This document shows positions 27,139-35,280 of a DNA stretch of 64,000 bases, one piece after another (position 1 is the first letter of the stretch; every line of letters begins with the position of its first letter). Source of the DNA: Desulfatibacillum sp. (lineage in GTDB: Bacteria > Desulfobacterota > Desulfobacteria > Desulfobacterales > Desulfatibacillaceae); contig JAEINP010000004.1 in the NCBI GenBank assembly GCA_016342355.1, forward strand, positions 62,001-126,000. The letters are read 5' to 3'. The position numbers and the translations under genes are program-made. Under the pieces are notes generated by a model. It was not told the origin of the DNA. It saw only the letters and a program-made list of their open reading frames with translations, and did not search any database.

Positions 27139-28740
27139 TTAGTCCAGGAGTTTACCCGGGTTCATCCGCTGATCCGGATCGCATCGTTTCACAATGTCCC
27201 GCAACATGTCCATACCCAATTGGGTTTTTTCCGCAGGCAGGTAAGGCTTGTGGTCCGTCCCTACACCGTGCTGGTGGGTGATTGTGCCGCCAGCTTTTAC
27301 AATTTCCCGGCTGGCCGCTGTTTTCAGGGCCAGGCAACGCCGATGGGTTTCTTCCGGGCTTTCTCCGGGGCGGAACGCAAAGCTGGTGTATATGCTTGAT
27401 CCTGTAGGATACACATGGGACAGATGGGTGAACACATGAATTTTTTCGTCAAAACCGGCCATAGCTTCCGTAAGTGCACTGTCAATAGCCTGCAGGAGGT
27501 TGGTGACCTTGTCCCAGGTGATTGCGGTTTCCAGGGTGTCCACCACATAGCCCTTGTCCCAAAGGGAATTACGGAGGTAGGGGATGATAAAACGCTTTTT
27601 CTCCCAGGATTCGCCCATGGTTTTACCAATGACTACTCCTTTGTGATTTTTCACGATGCGCCATGCTACGGATTTCCCCGCATTGGCCACTTTTTTCCTG
27701 CCGATGATGCCCACCAGGGCCATGCAGGCTTTGTCGGGATCAATCCCCCTGACCGAAAGGTACTTATTAAGCATTCCGGTTTGGGTTTCATGCCCCGAAA
27801 GAACCAGGTTGGTTTTGGTTTCCTTGGGATTGGAAAGGCGAATCATGGACAAGGGCAGACTGGCGGATGCCAGGGTGCGCACCGCATCCACCCCGTGGTT
27901 CCACGAGGGAAAAACCATGCCGTACACCTGGTCAACCTCAGGGAGAGGCTGGACCTTTACCGTAGCGTTAGTGAGTACGCCCATACGGCCTTCCGAGCCC
28001 AGAACAATCTGACGAATATCCGGCCCCGCCCCGGATGCCGGGTGGGGGAGAAGCTTCATAGACCCCTGGGGAGTGATCATATCCCCGCCCATAAAAAGCT
28101 GGTCGATCCTGCCAAAATGCATGGACTGCTGGCCGCTGGACCGGGTGACCACCCAACCGCCCAGAGTAGAGTATTCAAAAGACTGGGGGTAATGCCCCAA
28201 AGTGTACCCCAAGGCCCGAAGCTGGGCCTCCAGGTCCACGCCGCGCACGCCTGCCTCAAAGGTCGCCAGGCTGCTGTACCGGTCCAGATTTACAAGACGG
28301 CTCATGCGTTCCAATGATAGAGACAGCACAGGCCTGTCACTTTTAGGCACAGTGAGATGTCCCACCACGCTGGTCCCGCCCCCGTAGGGGATGACCAGGC
28401 AATCGTTTTCCCGGGCAAATTCCAGAGCATCCTCCACTTCCCGGGAATTGGTGGGGTAAGCTACGGCGTCGGGAAAATTTTCCAGTGCGCCACCGCGCAT
28501 GTCTATCCAGTCGGGCAGGCTTTGTCCGTGGGCGTGGGTGTAGCGATCTTCCGGGCTTTGGCTCAGCAGGCGGTGTTCAGGAAGGCGGGAAGGCCCCACT
28601 TTCTTCAGGATCTTTTCCAGGGGATAGTCCTCAGTGGGTAATCCTGGCCCCAATAGTTCAGCCAGCATTTCCTGCCCTTTTCGCGCCACGTCCATTGTTA
28701 CGGAGGTATCCCCCCAACCATTGTGTCTCAACATGTTCAT
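27139..28740 (-). CDS. Alkyldihydroxyacetonephosphate synthase-like FAD enzyme
   Basis: A 533-residue vanillyl-alcohol-oxidase-fold flavoprotein. The N-terminal NGWGD (residues 7-11) matches the NGWG start of eukaryotic AGPS. The FAD-binding region has VIPYGGGTSVVGHL (about 118), and the stretch EYSTLGGWVVTRSSG to GPDIRQIVLGSEGRMGV follows AGPS closely. AGPS swaps the acyl chain of acyl-DHAP for a fatty alcohol to make the ether bond. Its HHH active-site motif is HQH here (489-491), a conservative change. It overlaps the fadR stop by four bases. The alternative is a related FAD-linked oxidase with another substrate. Confidence 0.78.
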   Translation of the reverse strand: MNMLRHNGWGDTSVTMDVARKGQEMLAELLGPGLPTEDYPLEKILKKVGPSRLPEHRLLSQSPEDRYTHAHGQSLPDWIDMRGGALENFPDAVAYPTNSREVEDALEFARENDCLVIPYGGGTSVVGHLTVPKSDRPVLSLSLERMSRLVNLDRYSSLATFEAGVRGVDLEAQLRALGYTLGHYPQSFEYSTLGGWVVTRSSGQQSMHFGRIDQLFMGGDMITPQGSMKLLPHPASGAGPDIRQIVLGSEGRMGVLTNATVKVQPLPEVDQVYGMVFPSWNHGVDAVRTLASASLPLSMIRLSNPKETKTNLVLSGHETQTGMLNKYLSVRGIDPDKACMALVGIIGRKKVANAGKSVAWRIVKNHKGVVIGKTMGESWEKKRFIIPYLRNSLWDKGYVVDTLETAITWDKVTNLLQAIDSALTEAMAGFDEKIHVFTHLSHVYPTGSSIYTSFAFRPGESPEETHRRCLALKTAASREIVKAGGTITHQHGVGTDHKPYLPAEKTQLGMDMLRDIVKRCDPDQRMNPGKLLD

Positions 28741-29435
28741 CCCCCTTCCTGTTGGTGCAAATCCTTCCAGATTGCAATGCTTTCTTCCATGGCCCCGCGG
28801 GCAACATCCTGTACCGCCTTTGGCCCTTGTTCCATGGCTTGATTAAGTTTTCCGTAATATTTCCTGGAGGCCTTCCTGCTCCGGGCCAGGGAAAAATAAG
28901 TCCTGGCGAGGCTGCGGAACAACGGGCCAAAATCATTAAGAATCATTGGAAACGTGCAATTATCGGAGGCCCGGGCCATCAACTCCTGGAGTTGCCAGTC
29001 ATACCGGGAAAAGGCTTCGGGGTCGTCTTCCAGTTTTTGGGCCTGGGCCAGATGATCGGCCAGGGCTTTGGGATTGCGTTCACACGCAATGGCGGCCACA
29101 CTGGGTATGAGCACCACGCGCAATTCCAATAAATGGCTGATAAAATCTTTTGGGAGATACTGGCCGTATTTCGCCATGGTGGAAAGGAGACCCAGGCCGC
29201 CCTGCTTCCAATAGTCATTGACTATGGTCGCTTTGCCGTGATGGATGGTGATCCATCCTTCGGCTGCCAGACGATGGAGGGTTTCCCGGAGCGTGGGACG
29301 GGTGACCCCCAATTCCCGGGCCAGAGCTCTTTCGCCCGGAAGTGTGGCGCCGGGAGGGTATTTTCCCTCCAGAATAGCCGTAAGCAGGCTATGTTCCGCG
29401 AATTGTGTGGGTTTGAGCAGTTTAGTTGCTTCCAT
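28737..29435 (-). CDS. fadR: FadR-type GntR family acyl-CoA-responsive regulator
   Basis: A 232-residue regulator that aligns along its length with E. coli FadR (239 residues). The winged helix contains GERALARELGVTRPTLRETL (34-53) and GWITIHHGKAT (60-70). The DNA-contacting Arg, Thr and His-Gly residues of E. coli FadR are kept, with one Thr to Pro change in the recognition helix. A FadR-C-like helical domain follows. Start at the ATG at 29435 after AGGAGG; the frame extends to 29477, beyond the predicted transcription start. A FadR-type operator overlaps its own promoter. Long-chain acyl-CoA is the expected ligand. Confidence 0.85.
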   Translation of the reverse strand: MEATKLLKPTQFAEHSLLTAILEGKYPPGATLPGERALARELGVTRPTLRETLHRLAAEGWITIHHGKATIVNDYWKQGGLGLLSTMAKYGQYLPKDFISHLLELRVVLIPSVAAIACERNPKALADHLAQAQKLEDDPEAFSRYDWQLQELMARASDNCTFPMILNDFGPLFRSLARTYFSLARSRKASRKYYGKLNQAMEQGPKAVQDVARGAMEESIAIWKDLHQQEGG

Positions 29436-29451
29436 GGCGCCTCCTCCTGGT

Positions 29452-29484
29452 AAGAGGTCATACCAGTTTCGACCCACAAGTCAA
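29452..29484 (-). promoter_or_regulatory. fadR promoter with overlapping FadR operator
   Basis: On the minus strand, TTGACT (29484-29479) and TATGAC (29462-29457) are 16 bases apart, a sigma-70-type promoter. The 17-mer AACTGGTATGACCTCTT at 29468-29452 covers the -10 box and matches the enterobacterial FadR site AACTGGTCNGACCNGTT at most positions. It lies 16 bases before the fadR ATG. Bound FadR should repress its own operon until acyl-CoA releases it. Confidence 0.72.
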
Positions 29485-29517
29485 TACCTTTTTTACCAGC
29501 CGTGGCATTTTTTTTAG

Positions 29518-30090
29518 TCAGGGGGAAGGTTCCGCCAAGGCCTCCAGGGCTTGGGCGATACGGCTCTCAGGGGCGGAGTCCGAGGTTAGGATGTGCTGCA
29601 CTCGGTCCAGACGTGTTTGCAGTTCGCTCAGCCGGGAGTCCAGTTCCCGGATGGTTTCCGCAGCAGTGGATTCGGTGACGTCCATGGCTTCCTGGAGGTC
29701 CTGGGAGTCCCGGACCAGCATGTTCAAGTCCCGGACCCTGCCGATTTTGATGGCCAGTTCATCCAAATGGATAGGTTTTTGGAGGTAATCATCAGCGCCC
29801 TTTTTCATGGCTTCCACGGCGGTTTCCACAGAGGCATGGCCGGTGATGAGCACCACTGAGGTGCGCAGGGATTTTTCCTTGGCGGCTTCCAGCACCCCTA
29901 CCCCGTCCACTTCTCCGGGCATCATGAGATCCGTGACAACCAAATCATAATATTTTTCAGATATCATTTGGGCTGCCTGGGCGCCGTCCTGGGCGGAATC
30001 CACCGTAAACCCGGCATTGGCAACTCCCCGTTCCAGAAGCATGCGGGCGCTGCTTTCATCATCCACAACCAAGGCATGTAAGGCGCACAT
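29518..30090 (-). CDS. Response regulator, receiver domain with C-terminal coiled coil
   Basis: A 190-residue protein. Residues 5-125 form a CheY-like receiver with acidic DDE at 10-12, phosphorylated Asp54 in VVTDLMMPG and Lys in YLQKPIH near 110. The remaining 65 residues are helical and rich in Glu, Leu and Arg, probably a coiled coil; there is no DNA-binding or enzymatic output domain. Start at 30090 after AAGGAG, its ATG overlapping the cheR stop by one base. It therefore likely acts with the CheR-like methyltransferase. Confidence 0.85.
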   Translation of the reverse strand: MCALHALVVDDESSARMLLERGVANAGFTVDSAQDGAQAAQMISEKYYDLVVTDLMMPGEVDGVGVLEAAKEKSLRTSVVLITGHASVETAVEAMKKGADDYLQKPIHLDELAIKIGRVRDLNMLVRDSQDLQEAMDVTESTAAETIRELDSRLSELQTRLDRVQHILTSDSAPESRIAQALEALAEPSP

Positions 30091-30965
30091 CAGAATCTCC
30101 TTTGATAATAGGTGCAACTGGAAAACATTTTAGGAATAAACCGGGAGCACATGGCGGCCAGGGACTCTGAGGCGCCGGCCACTAAAAAACCGTCCGGTTC
30201 CAGGGCATTGGCCAACTGGTCAAATAGCCATTTTCGATGGTCCTGGCGAAAGTATATAGCCACATTCCTACAGAAGATGACATCCCATTCTTTGAAGCCA
30301 TTTACCGGGTCCAACAGGTTGACCGCACGAAAACTTACCATATCGCGGATTTCCTGGCGAATCTTATAGCTGTTCCCCTGAGGGGTAAAGAATTTTCTCA
30401 GCTTGGTTTGGTTAAGCCCGCGGGCGATCTCGAATTTTGAGTAAACCCCCTCCCTTGCACGGTCAAGTGCCTGGAGCGAAATATCCGAACCCACCAGAGT
30501 AATTCTATAGGGCTTCAGGTTCAGGAGGCTTTCCTTGATGCACATGGCCAGGCTGTATATTTCCTGGCCTGTGGAGCAGGCAGCGCTCCAAATACGTATG
30601 GGAATCCTGCCTGAGGAATCGGGCTGACGCGTGGATGCCAGATAAGGGAGAATTTTGTGTTGAAGCAGGTCAAAGGGGCCAATATCCCGAAAGAACCGTG
30701 TTTCGTTGGTGGAAATCGCGTCAATAATGGCCTGAGCCGTGTTGCCTGAAGAATCGGCCCTGGCTGTGGTAAGCAGGGTCCAATAGTCGGAAGCGCCAAA
30801 TCGTTCCAAAAGAGGGCCGAGCCTGGCTTCCAGAAATCGGTTTTTTTCAGGAATCACGGAGATCCCGCTGGTTTGAAGCACAAACCGGCATATTCGTTTG
30901 GCTTCATCCGGGGAGATTTCCCGCAATTGCGGTCTACTTGTTTTTGGGTCTTGTCTTACGTCCAT
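30090..30965 (-). CDS. CheR-type protein-glutamate methyltransferase
   Basis: SAM-dependent methyltransferase that methylates chemoreceptor glutamates. The N-terminal helical domain is followed by STNETRFFRD, the SAM-binding WSAACSTGQEIYSLAM segment and DVIFCRNVAIYF near the C-terminus, all diagnostic of CheR. I start at the ATG at 30965 (291 residues, normal length); the frame continues to a TTG at 31079 with unrelated residues. There are no other chemotaxis genes next to it except the receiver protein, so it may serve a chemosensory array elsewhere or a non-motility pathway. Confidence 0.86.
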   Translation of the reverse strand: MDVRQDPKTSRPQLREISPDEAKRICRFVLQTSGISVIPEKNRFLEARLGPLLERFGASDYWTLLTTARADSSGNTAQAIIDAISTNETRFFRDIGPFDLLQHKILPYLASTRQPDSSGRIPIRIWSAACSTGQEIYSLAMCIKESLLNLKPYRITLVGSDISLQALDRAREGVYSKFEIARGLNQTKLRKFFTPQGNSYKIRQEIRDMVSFRAVNLLDPVNGFKEWDVIFCRNVAIYFRQDHRKWLFDQLANALEPDGFLVAGASESLAAMCSRFIPKMFSSCTYYQRRF

Positions 30966-31071
30966 AATACCATCCCAGGAAAGTTCGGTACTACAAATAC
31001 TCCTTGCCGCCGGATTCGGGTGGCAAGGCCGCACTATGCGGCTCAAGCAATTTGTTGGCTGCAGGTGGGAA

Positions 31072-31701
31072 TCAGCCAATGGAGAGACATTGTATGGTGC
31101 AGGCGCCGGGATCCCAAAGGGTTATATAACCCCGGGTAAGAGCCCCGCATGTGATGACGCAGGGCAGGCGTTCCTCCAAAAGGAGGAGTCTCCCGGGCTC
31201 CAGGGACTGGATAGTCAGGCTCCCTCTGACCAAAGAGGCCAGGGCGGGGTCGTGGCTGTGTCCCCGGAAAAACAAACCCCGGGATTTTTGAGAAAAATAT
31301 TTAAAAATTTGGACTTCGCTCATGGGCCCTACCATGGCTGAAAGCCCCATTTCCTTCGTAAAAGGCATGGAATGGGCAAAATCTGCTCCATGCCATTCCA
31401 GGCTTTTGGGAAGGTCCTTCAGGTATTGAAGGGTGTCATCCCGCACCAAGCCTGTATTCATGCCCCACTGGTTGGCTACGACGGCATGGTCGTTGTTGCC
31501 TTTCACGCCACGAACTCCGGCTTCAATCAGCAAGTCTACACATTCGTCCGCGGTCTGGGGAATCATGGAATCGCAAATATCCCCCAAGTGGTATATGTGT
31601 TGGCATCCCAGGGACAGGAGTTTTTCCAAGGCCCTTCTGATGGGTTCGGGTTGACCATGGCTGTCCGCCATGATGCCGATCAATGATTCCCCCTCTTTCA
31701 T
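31072..31701 (-). CDS. YfcE/MJ0936-type metallophosphoesterase
   Basis: A calcineurin-like phosphoesterase of 209 residues. Metal-binding motifs are ADSHGQ (about 12-17), HLGDICD (37-43), GNND (68-71), HS near 111 and FRGHSHDP (about 145-152). The family hydrolyses phosphodiesters such as cyclic nucleotides or bis-pNPP in vitro. The ATG follows GGAGG by six bases. The physiological substrate is unknown, and it is probably not tied to the cheR gene 100 bases downstream. Confidence 0.85.
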   Translation of the reverse strand: MKEGESLIGIMADSHGQPEPIRRALEKLLSLGCQHIYHLGDICDSMIPQTADECVDLLIEAGVRGVKGNNDHAVVANQWGMNTGLVRDDTLQYLKDLPKSLEWHGADFAHSMPFTKEMGLSAMVGPMSEVQIFKYFSQKSRGLFFRGHSHDPALASLVRGSLTIQSLEPGRLLLLEERLPCVITCGALTRGYITLWDPGACTIQCLSIG

Positions 31702-31794
31702 TCTTTCCTCCAGCGCACAGACTGGCCGTGGAAAGATAAGGGGTCTGTTTCTGAAAAGCCGGACAATGCTTCAAACACACTGGAGCGCATACGG

Positions 31795-32190
31795 TTATTT
31801 TTTCACTGTCACAACGGGACAGGGGGCGTTCAGTATCACGTATTGGGCATTAGAGCCAAAAAGGAGCTTGCCGACCTTGGACTTGCTCTTGACGCCAATG
31901 ATGATTTCATCCGCATCCTTTTCCTTGGCAAAATGGACCAGATCTTCACCGGGCTCAAAACCCCTCACCAGCACATGGGTTTCACAAGGAATGCCTTCTG
32001 CATCCAGGATTTCCTTGGCTTCTTTAAGGACGCCTTCGGCCTTGTCCAGTTCTTCCTTATCCATTTCCACGCCCCCGAAAAGGGAGGTGGCCAGAAAAAT
32101 TTTTCCATCCCAGGCCTTGGCGTGTTTGATAGCCATTTCCAGGGCCTTTTTTCCTTCTTTCGTTCTTTCGTAACCGACCAAAATCTTCAT
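31795..32190 (-). CDS. Universal stress protein UspA family
   Basis: A 131-residue single Usp domain. It has the N-terminal ILVGYERT strand, the C-terminal ATP-binding-type GVKSKSKVGKLLFGSNAQYVI segment (G-2x-G-9x-G-S/T style) and NAPCPVVTVKK. ATP binding is thus likely. Start at the ATG at 32190, after GGAGG at a spacing of about eight; the frame extends to 32229 without support. It probably stands alone as a stress-response gene. Confidence 0.88.
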   Translation of the reverse strand: MKILVGYERTKEGKKALEMAIKHAKAWDGKIFLATSLFGGVEMDKEELDKAEGVLKEAKEILDAEGIPCETHVLVRGFEPGEDLVHFAKEKDADEIIIGVKSKSKVGKLLFGSNAQYVILNAPCPVVTVKK

Positions 32191-32290
32191 TATGGGTCCT
32201 CCAAAGGGTGAAAGAGACATAACATCCAAGTCATAAGCGCATTACATATACCATGAAATCATCCACATTGGGATAGCCAAAGTCAAGAAG

Positions 32291-32370
32291 GGTTTTTATT
32301 CAGGCGTTTTTTTTACTTTTCCAAAAGAAACAGGGCTACGGCCCCCTTGAAATTACAGGGAGAACTGTGT
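32291..32370. repeat. Degenerate copy of the terminator-like repeat (left copy)
   Basis: The run GGTTTTTATTC, then TTTTTTTTACTTTTCC, then AAAAGAAACAGGGCT and CGGCCCCCTT corresponds base by base, with gaps, to 35374-35457. The right half has decayed and no longer forms the full hairpin. The two copies lie in the same orientation about 3.1 kb apart and bracket the RAYT remnant, IS200-like element and lipoprotein gene. Confidence 0.6.
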
Positions 32371-32955
32371 GGAGATATGGGCTTATTGTCTCATGCCTAA
32401 CCATGTGCATCTAATCGCGGTTCCCCGGGAATAGGAAAGTCTTGCCAAGGCCATTGGCCTATCATATAGACGCTACACTCGCTACGTCAATTTATAGGAA
32501 GGTTGGCGAGAGTATCTATGGCCCGGTATAACGGCCTGATTGTGGCAACACCCGGAGAGTACAAAGGAGCAGCGCCCAGAGCCCATATGGCCGGAGCGTA
32601 CGATAATCTGGCGGCACCGGAGCCTTTATTGAAAATGGTCCCGGACTAGACTGGACTCCTGGCGTCCGGAATGCCTGAGGGTGAGGAAGTCCTTATAAAA
32701 ATGCACAGCCGAACCGACCGCCCTCTGAAAGATGCCAGTTTTTGGAAAGCATAGAAAACGTGCTTGGCCCCTATTAAGCTGGGGTTTGGCTTGACCTAAG
32801 GAAAGATCATCGAATACCATGTCCATAAGTGGATGAAAATTCAGATTTGCAGCGGAGAAGTCGGAAAATCGCCAATTGAGGATGAAAGGCCTTTTGTCGA
32901 TGTTGACTGCCCGCTCAGAAGAATAAAAATCCGACCCCAGAGGGGCCGGTCTTGG
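32366..32955 (+). pseudogene. REP-associated tyrosine transposase (RAYT), decayed and N-terminally truncated
   Basis: Reading from 32366, the plus strand gives CVEIWAYCLMPNHVHLIAVP, the diagnostic RAYT/Y1-transposase HUH region, then a TAG at 32432, AKAIGLSYRRYTRYVN and a second TAG at 32495. A frameshift near 32520 leads into NGLIVATPGEYKGAAPRAHM, APEPLLKMVPD, a TAG at 32647, SGMPEGEE..LIKMHSRTDRPLKDA and a TAG at 32752. At least three stops and one frameshift make it non-functional. The roughly 100 N-terminal residues are missing, replaced by the repeat copy at 32291-32370. Confidence 0.8.
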
Positions 32956-32983
32956 GATTAACCCCTGGAAGGGGATAAAATTG

Positions 32984-33006
32984 CTTTGCCCTCTGAGAGG
33001 GCAAAG
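32984..33006. repeat. Hairpin at the 3-prime side of tnpA
   Basis: CTTTGCCCTCTGAGAGGGCAAAG is a perfect palindrome: eleven bases pair on each side of a single central base. It lies 28 bases beyond the tnpA stop, the place expected for the IS200 right-end structure, and could also act as a transcription stop. Confidence 0.6.
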
Positions 33007-33033
33007 TTGAGTTGCCCCCATTTTACAATGTTA

Positions 33034-33462
33034 TCAGTAACGGGGATTCTCGGATTCCCGTTCCTTCTTCTCCTGATGTTTGACGTACTTTCGAATCATT
33101 TCCGAATCGAGTCCTACTGTGTCAACGCAATATCCTCTCGACCAGAAATGATTGCCCCAATAGGGCTTTTGCTTCAACTCGCGAAATCGGTTCAAAACAC
33201 GGATAGCCGTTCGCCCTTTGACCGTGCCCACAAAACCAGAAACAGACACCTTGGGCGGAATCATCACCAGAAGGTGAACATGGTCTATCTGCACGTTCAA
33301 TTCTATAACCTCCGCTCCTTGTTGAGCGGAAAAGGCTCGGACGCAGTTTTCAACCTCATCGGCAATCTTGCCCTTGAGTATTTTGTATCGATACTTGGGC
33401 GTCCAAACTATGTGATACTGGCAATGCCAAATTGTTTGTGATAACTTCTTGAATCGACTCAT
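33034..33462 (-). CDS. tnpA: IS200-like Y1 transposase
   Basis: A 142-residue single-stranded-DNA transposase. It opens with the WHCQYHIVWTPKYRY strand, has the HUH motif H61-V-H63 in QIDHVHLLVMIPP, and the catalytic Tyr126 lies in the helix SEMIRKYVKHQE. Length and motifs are complete, so it is probably active. The ATG has an AAGGAG site. The element lies next to the RAYT pseudogene, itself a related HUH-type transposase. Confidence 0.93.
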   Translation of the reverse strand: MSRFKKLSQTIWHCQYHIVWTPKYRYKILKGKIADEVENCVRAFSAQQGAEVIELNVQIDHVHLLVMIPPKVSVSGFVGTVKGRTAIRVLNRFRELKQKPYWGNHFWSRGYCVDTVGLDSEMIRKYVKHQEKKERESENPRY

Positions 33463-33550
33463 TTGTTACTCCTTAGCTACGGTTGTGGGGACAACTCGGC
33501 TTCGGTTGTAGCAAATGAGTCGTTCAGATGGCAAAGCCACTGAACTCTGA

Positions 33551-33569
33551 CCTTGCTCAGAGAGCAAGG
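33551..33569. repeat. Hairpin at the 5-prime side of tnpA
   Basis: CCTTGCTCAGAGAGCAAGG forms a perfect 8-bp stem with an AGA loop, about 90 bases upstream of the tnpA start, where an IS200 left-end hairpin is expected. Confidence 0.55.
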
Positions 33570-33655
33570 ATTTCTATGTTGGATTAAATATGGGTCATAG
33601 GGCTTAAAACCCAGAAATCGTGCCACGGGCCTCATAATTTGGGCAAAGGAAAATT

Positions 33656-35089
33656 GTGGATATGACGAAAATTTCCCTCATTCGATCGCTGCTCTTAATT
33701 CTGACACTGATACTGTTCACGGGATGCGACGACGATTCCGAGACAGCCACTCCACTGGGCGTCGATGCTATCAACCTGATTTTCGTGGTAAGCCCGGATT
33801 TGGCTAACGACCCGCTGGGTGACATCAATTTGACCACAGCCAACCTTAACAAGCAGGGCTTGCAGCGCTCGCTCCTCATGGGCTCGTATCTGAAAGAGCA
33901 TGTGCTGGGGACCACCAACCCAACCAGCATTTCCGTGCTTGAACCCATGACCCACTTGCAAACCGTAAATAATTACCCTGACATGGCGGCAATCGGGTTT
34001 ATTCAGCAGTATGCCCTTCTCAACCAGATCACACTGTTAGGCACTACGGCCAACAGCTTTTCGCTCAATACGGCGTATGCGCCAGGGTCGACGCCCATCG
34101 GAGTTGTTGAGCCAGATCCATATATCCCCGGTTGCCAGGGGCTGGATTTCGATGACGCGAACGGCAATAACCTTGCCCTGGTGACAGGCATCATCCAGGC
34201 AAACGCCCCGGGCTTTTATGTCTTCTCCGCGCCGTGGGAGACCACCAGCGCCCTCCTGGCAAATATCAATAGGATCCATGGGTATAACCTGGATCTGCCA
34301 AAGACCTATAAGGGCCCAAACCATGTCTATATGATCTCCATCTTGCCATCGGGAGACGCCATCCTGCTTACCTTCGACAGCAAACTGACGCCGCCCGCCA
34401 CCTACCCCGTTCTTCCCTCGCCGGTGAACGCTTGTCCGTGCGACCAGCAGGACCCTTTCAACATCACTCGAATCGGAGGGGTTAACGGCGTCGTAATACC
34501 GGCGAACAGCAACGTCAACCAAACGGTTTACCTGATCAGGCACGCAGAGGCGCATCCCGTGGACACTTTTGAAAACGGCAATTATGTGGGTGCGGGCCAA
34601 TGGCGCGCTCTGGCCCTTCCCGACGCTCTGGACGGCAAAATCGATCCCGACCAGGTTTATTCCATCGATCCCGCGCAGTCGTTCTCATATGCCAATTACA
34701 GTTTTTCGTACGTCAGGCCTTCATTAACAGTACTGCCCTATGTCATCGCCAATAATTTGCCTTATAAGCTGGTCGCGGACTTCTATATAGGGTCGGCGAC
34801 CGATACGGTCGAGGCCAAGGCCGCCAGCGACTTTTTCTTTACCGGCGGCAATTTTACCAATCAAACCCTGCTGGTGGCGTGGGAGCATGAACACTATCCA
34901 ACGCTGATAACCGAGCTCCTTAAAAGCTATGCCGGTAACGATCCACCCCCAACGTTAACTTGGGACCAGACCGACTACGATACCATCTGGACCGTGACGC
35001 TCGACGCCCAGGGAAACCTGACCGTGGACAACGCATTGTGTGAAGGCATTGATTCGGCCAGCCTGCCGGCTACAGCGCCTCAATTCTGA
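33656..35089 (+). CDS. Lipoprotein with two histidine-phosphatase-like halves
   Basis: A 477-residue protein with a lipobox LFTGC (Cys24 from the GTG start; an ATG six bases later is an alternative). The C-terminal half has the histidine phosphatase signature YLIRHAEAHP (Arg295, His296) and a second catalytic-type His in WEHEHYP near 410. The N-terminal half repeats the same layout: NLIFVVSPDLAND in place of the RHAE strand, LNKQGLQRSLLM, a PMTHLQT segment, and SAPWETTSALLANI in place of WEHEHYP, but without Arg and His. It is thus probably a tandem duplicate with a catalytically dead first domain. Export to the periplasm or outer surface is expected. The substrate is unknown. It lies in an accessory island. 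Confidence 0.75.
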   Translation: MDMTKISLIRSLLLILTLILFTGCDDDSETATPLGVDAINLIFVVSPDLANDPLGDINLTTANLNKQGLQRSLLMGSYLKEHVLGTTNPTSISVLEPMTHLQTVNNYPDMAAIGFIQQYALLNQITLLGTTANSFSLNTAYAPGSTPIGVVEPDPYIPGCQGLDFDDANGNNLALVTGIIQANAPGFYVFSAPWETTSALLANINRIHGYNLDLPKTYKGPNHVYMISILPSGDAILLTFDSKLTPPATYPVLPSPVNACPCDQQDPFNITRIGGVNGVVIPANSNVNQTVYLIRHAEAHPVDTFENGNYVGAGQWRALALPDALDGKIDPDQVYSIDPAQSFSYANYSFSYVRPSLTVLPYVIANNLPYKLVADFYIGSATDTVEAKAASDFFFTGGNFTNQTLLVAWEHEHYPTLITELLKSYAGNDPPPTLTWDQTDYDTIWTVTLDAQGNLTVDNALCEGIDSASLPATAPQF

Positions 35090-35210
35090 CCCCTCAATCC
35101 GAGCAAAAAAAGTTCACCTTGGACGAAATTTTGGATGCACAGCGTCCAGATCTGCCGTGTCACCATTTTGCTTAAACGTGGGCATGAGGCATAAGGCATG
35201 GGAAAGAAAA

Positions 35211-35243
35211 ACGCCCGCCTTCCTGAATGGGGAAAAACGGGCG
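35211..35243 (-). terminator. Terminator-like hairpin on the minus strand
   Basis: On the minus strand CGCCCG (35243-35238 region) pairs with CGGGCG near 35212-35217, and TTTTT follows. It lies just downstream of a decayed coding fragment on that strand (35281-35370), so it is probably the original stop of the lost gene. Confidence 0.5.
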
Positions 35244-35280
35244 GCTTGATTTTGGGGGGAGGGTTGGAAAACCTGCCCGA

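Larger units (their letters stand above)
32984..33569 (-). mobile_element. IS200/IS605-type element carrying only tnpA
   Basis: The interval between two perfect short hairpins (32984-33006 and 33551-33569) holds an intact IS200-like transposase and no tnpB. IS200 elements have subterminal hairpins instead of terminal inverted repeats, which fits. The exact left and right cleavage sites are not determined, and the true ends may lie some tens of bases outside. Confidence 0.6.

Noticed and set aside
32626-33021. A 131-codon frame on the minus strand
   Set aside because: It lies antisense to the RAYT remnant and overlaps the IS hairpin; the plus-strand RAYT reading explains the region better.
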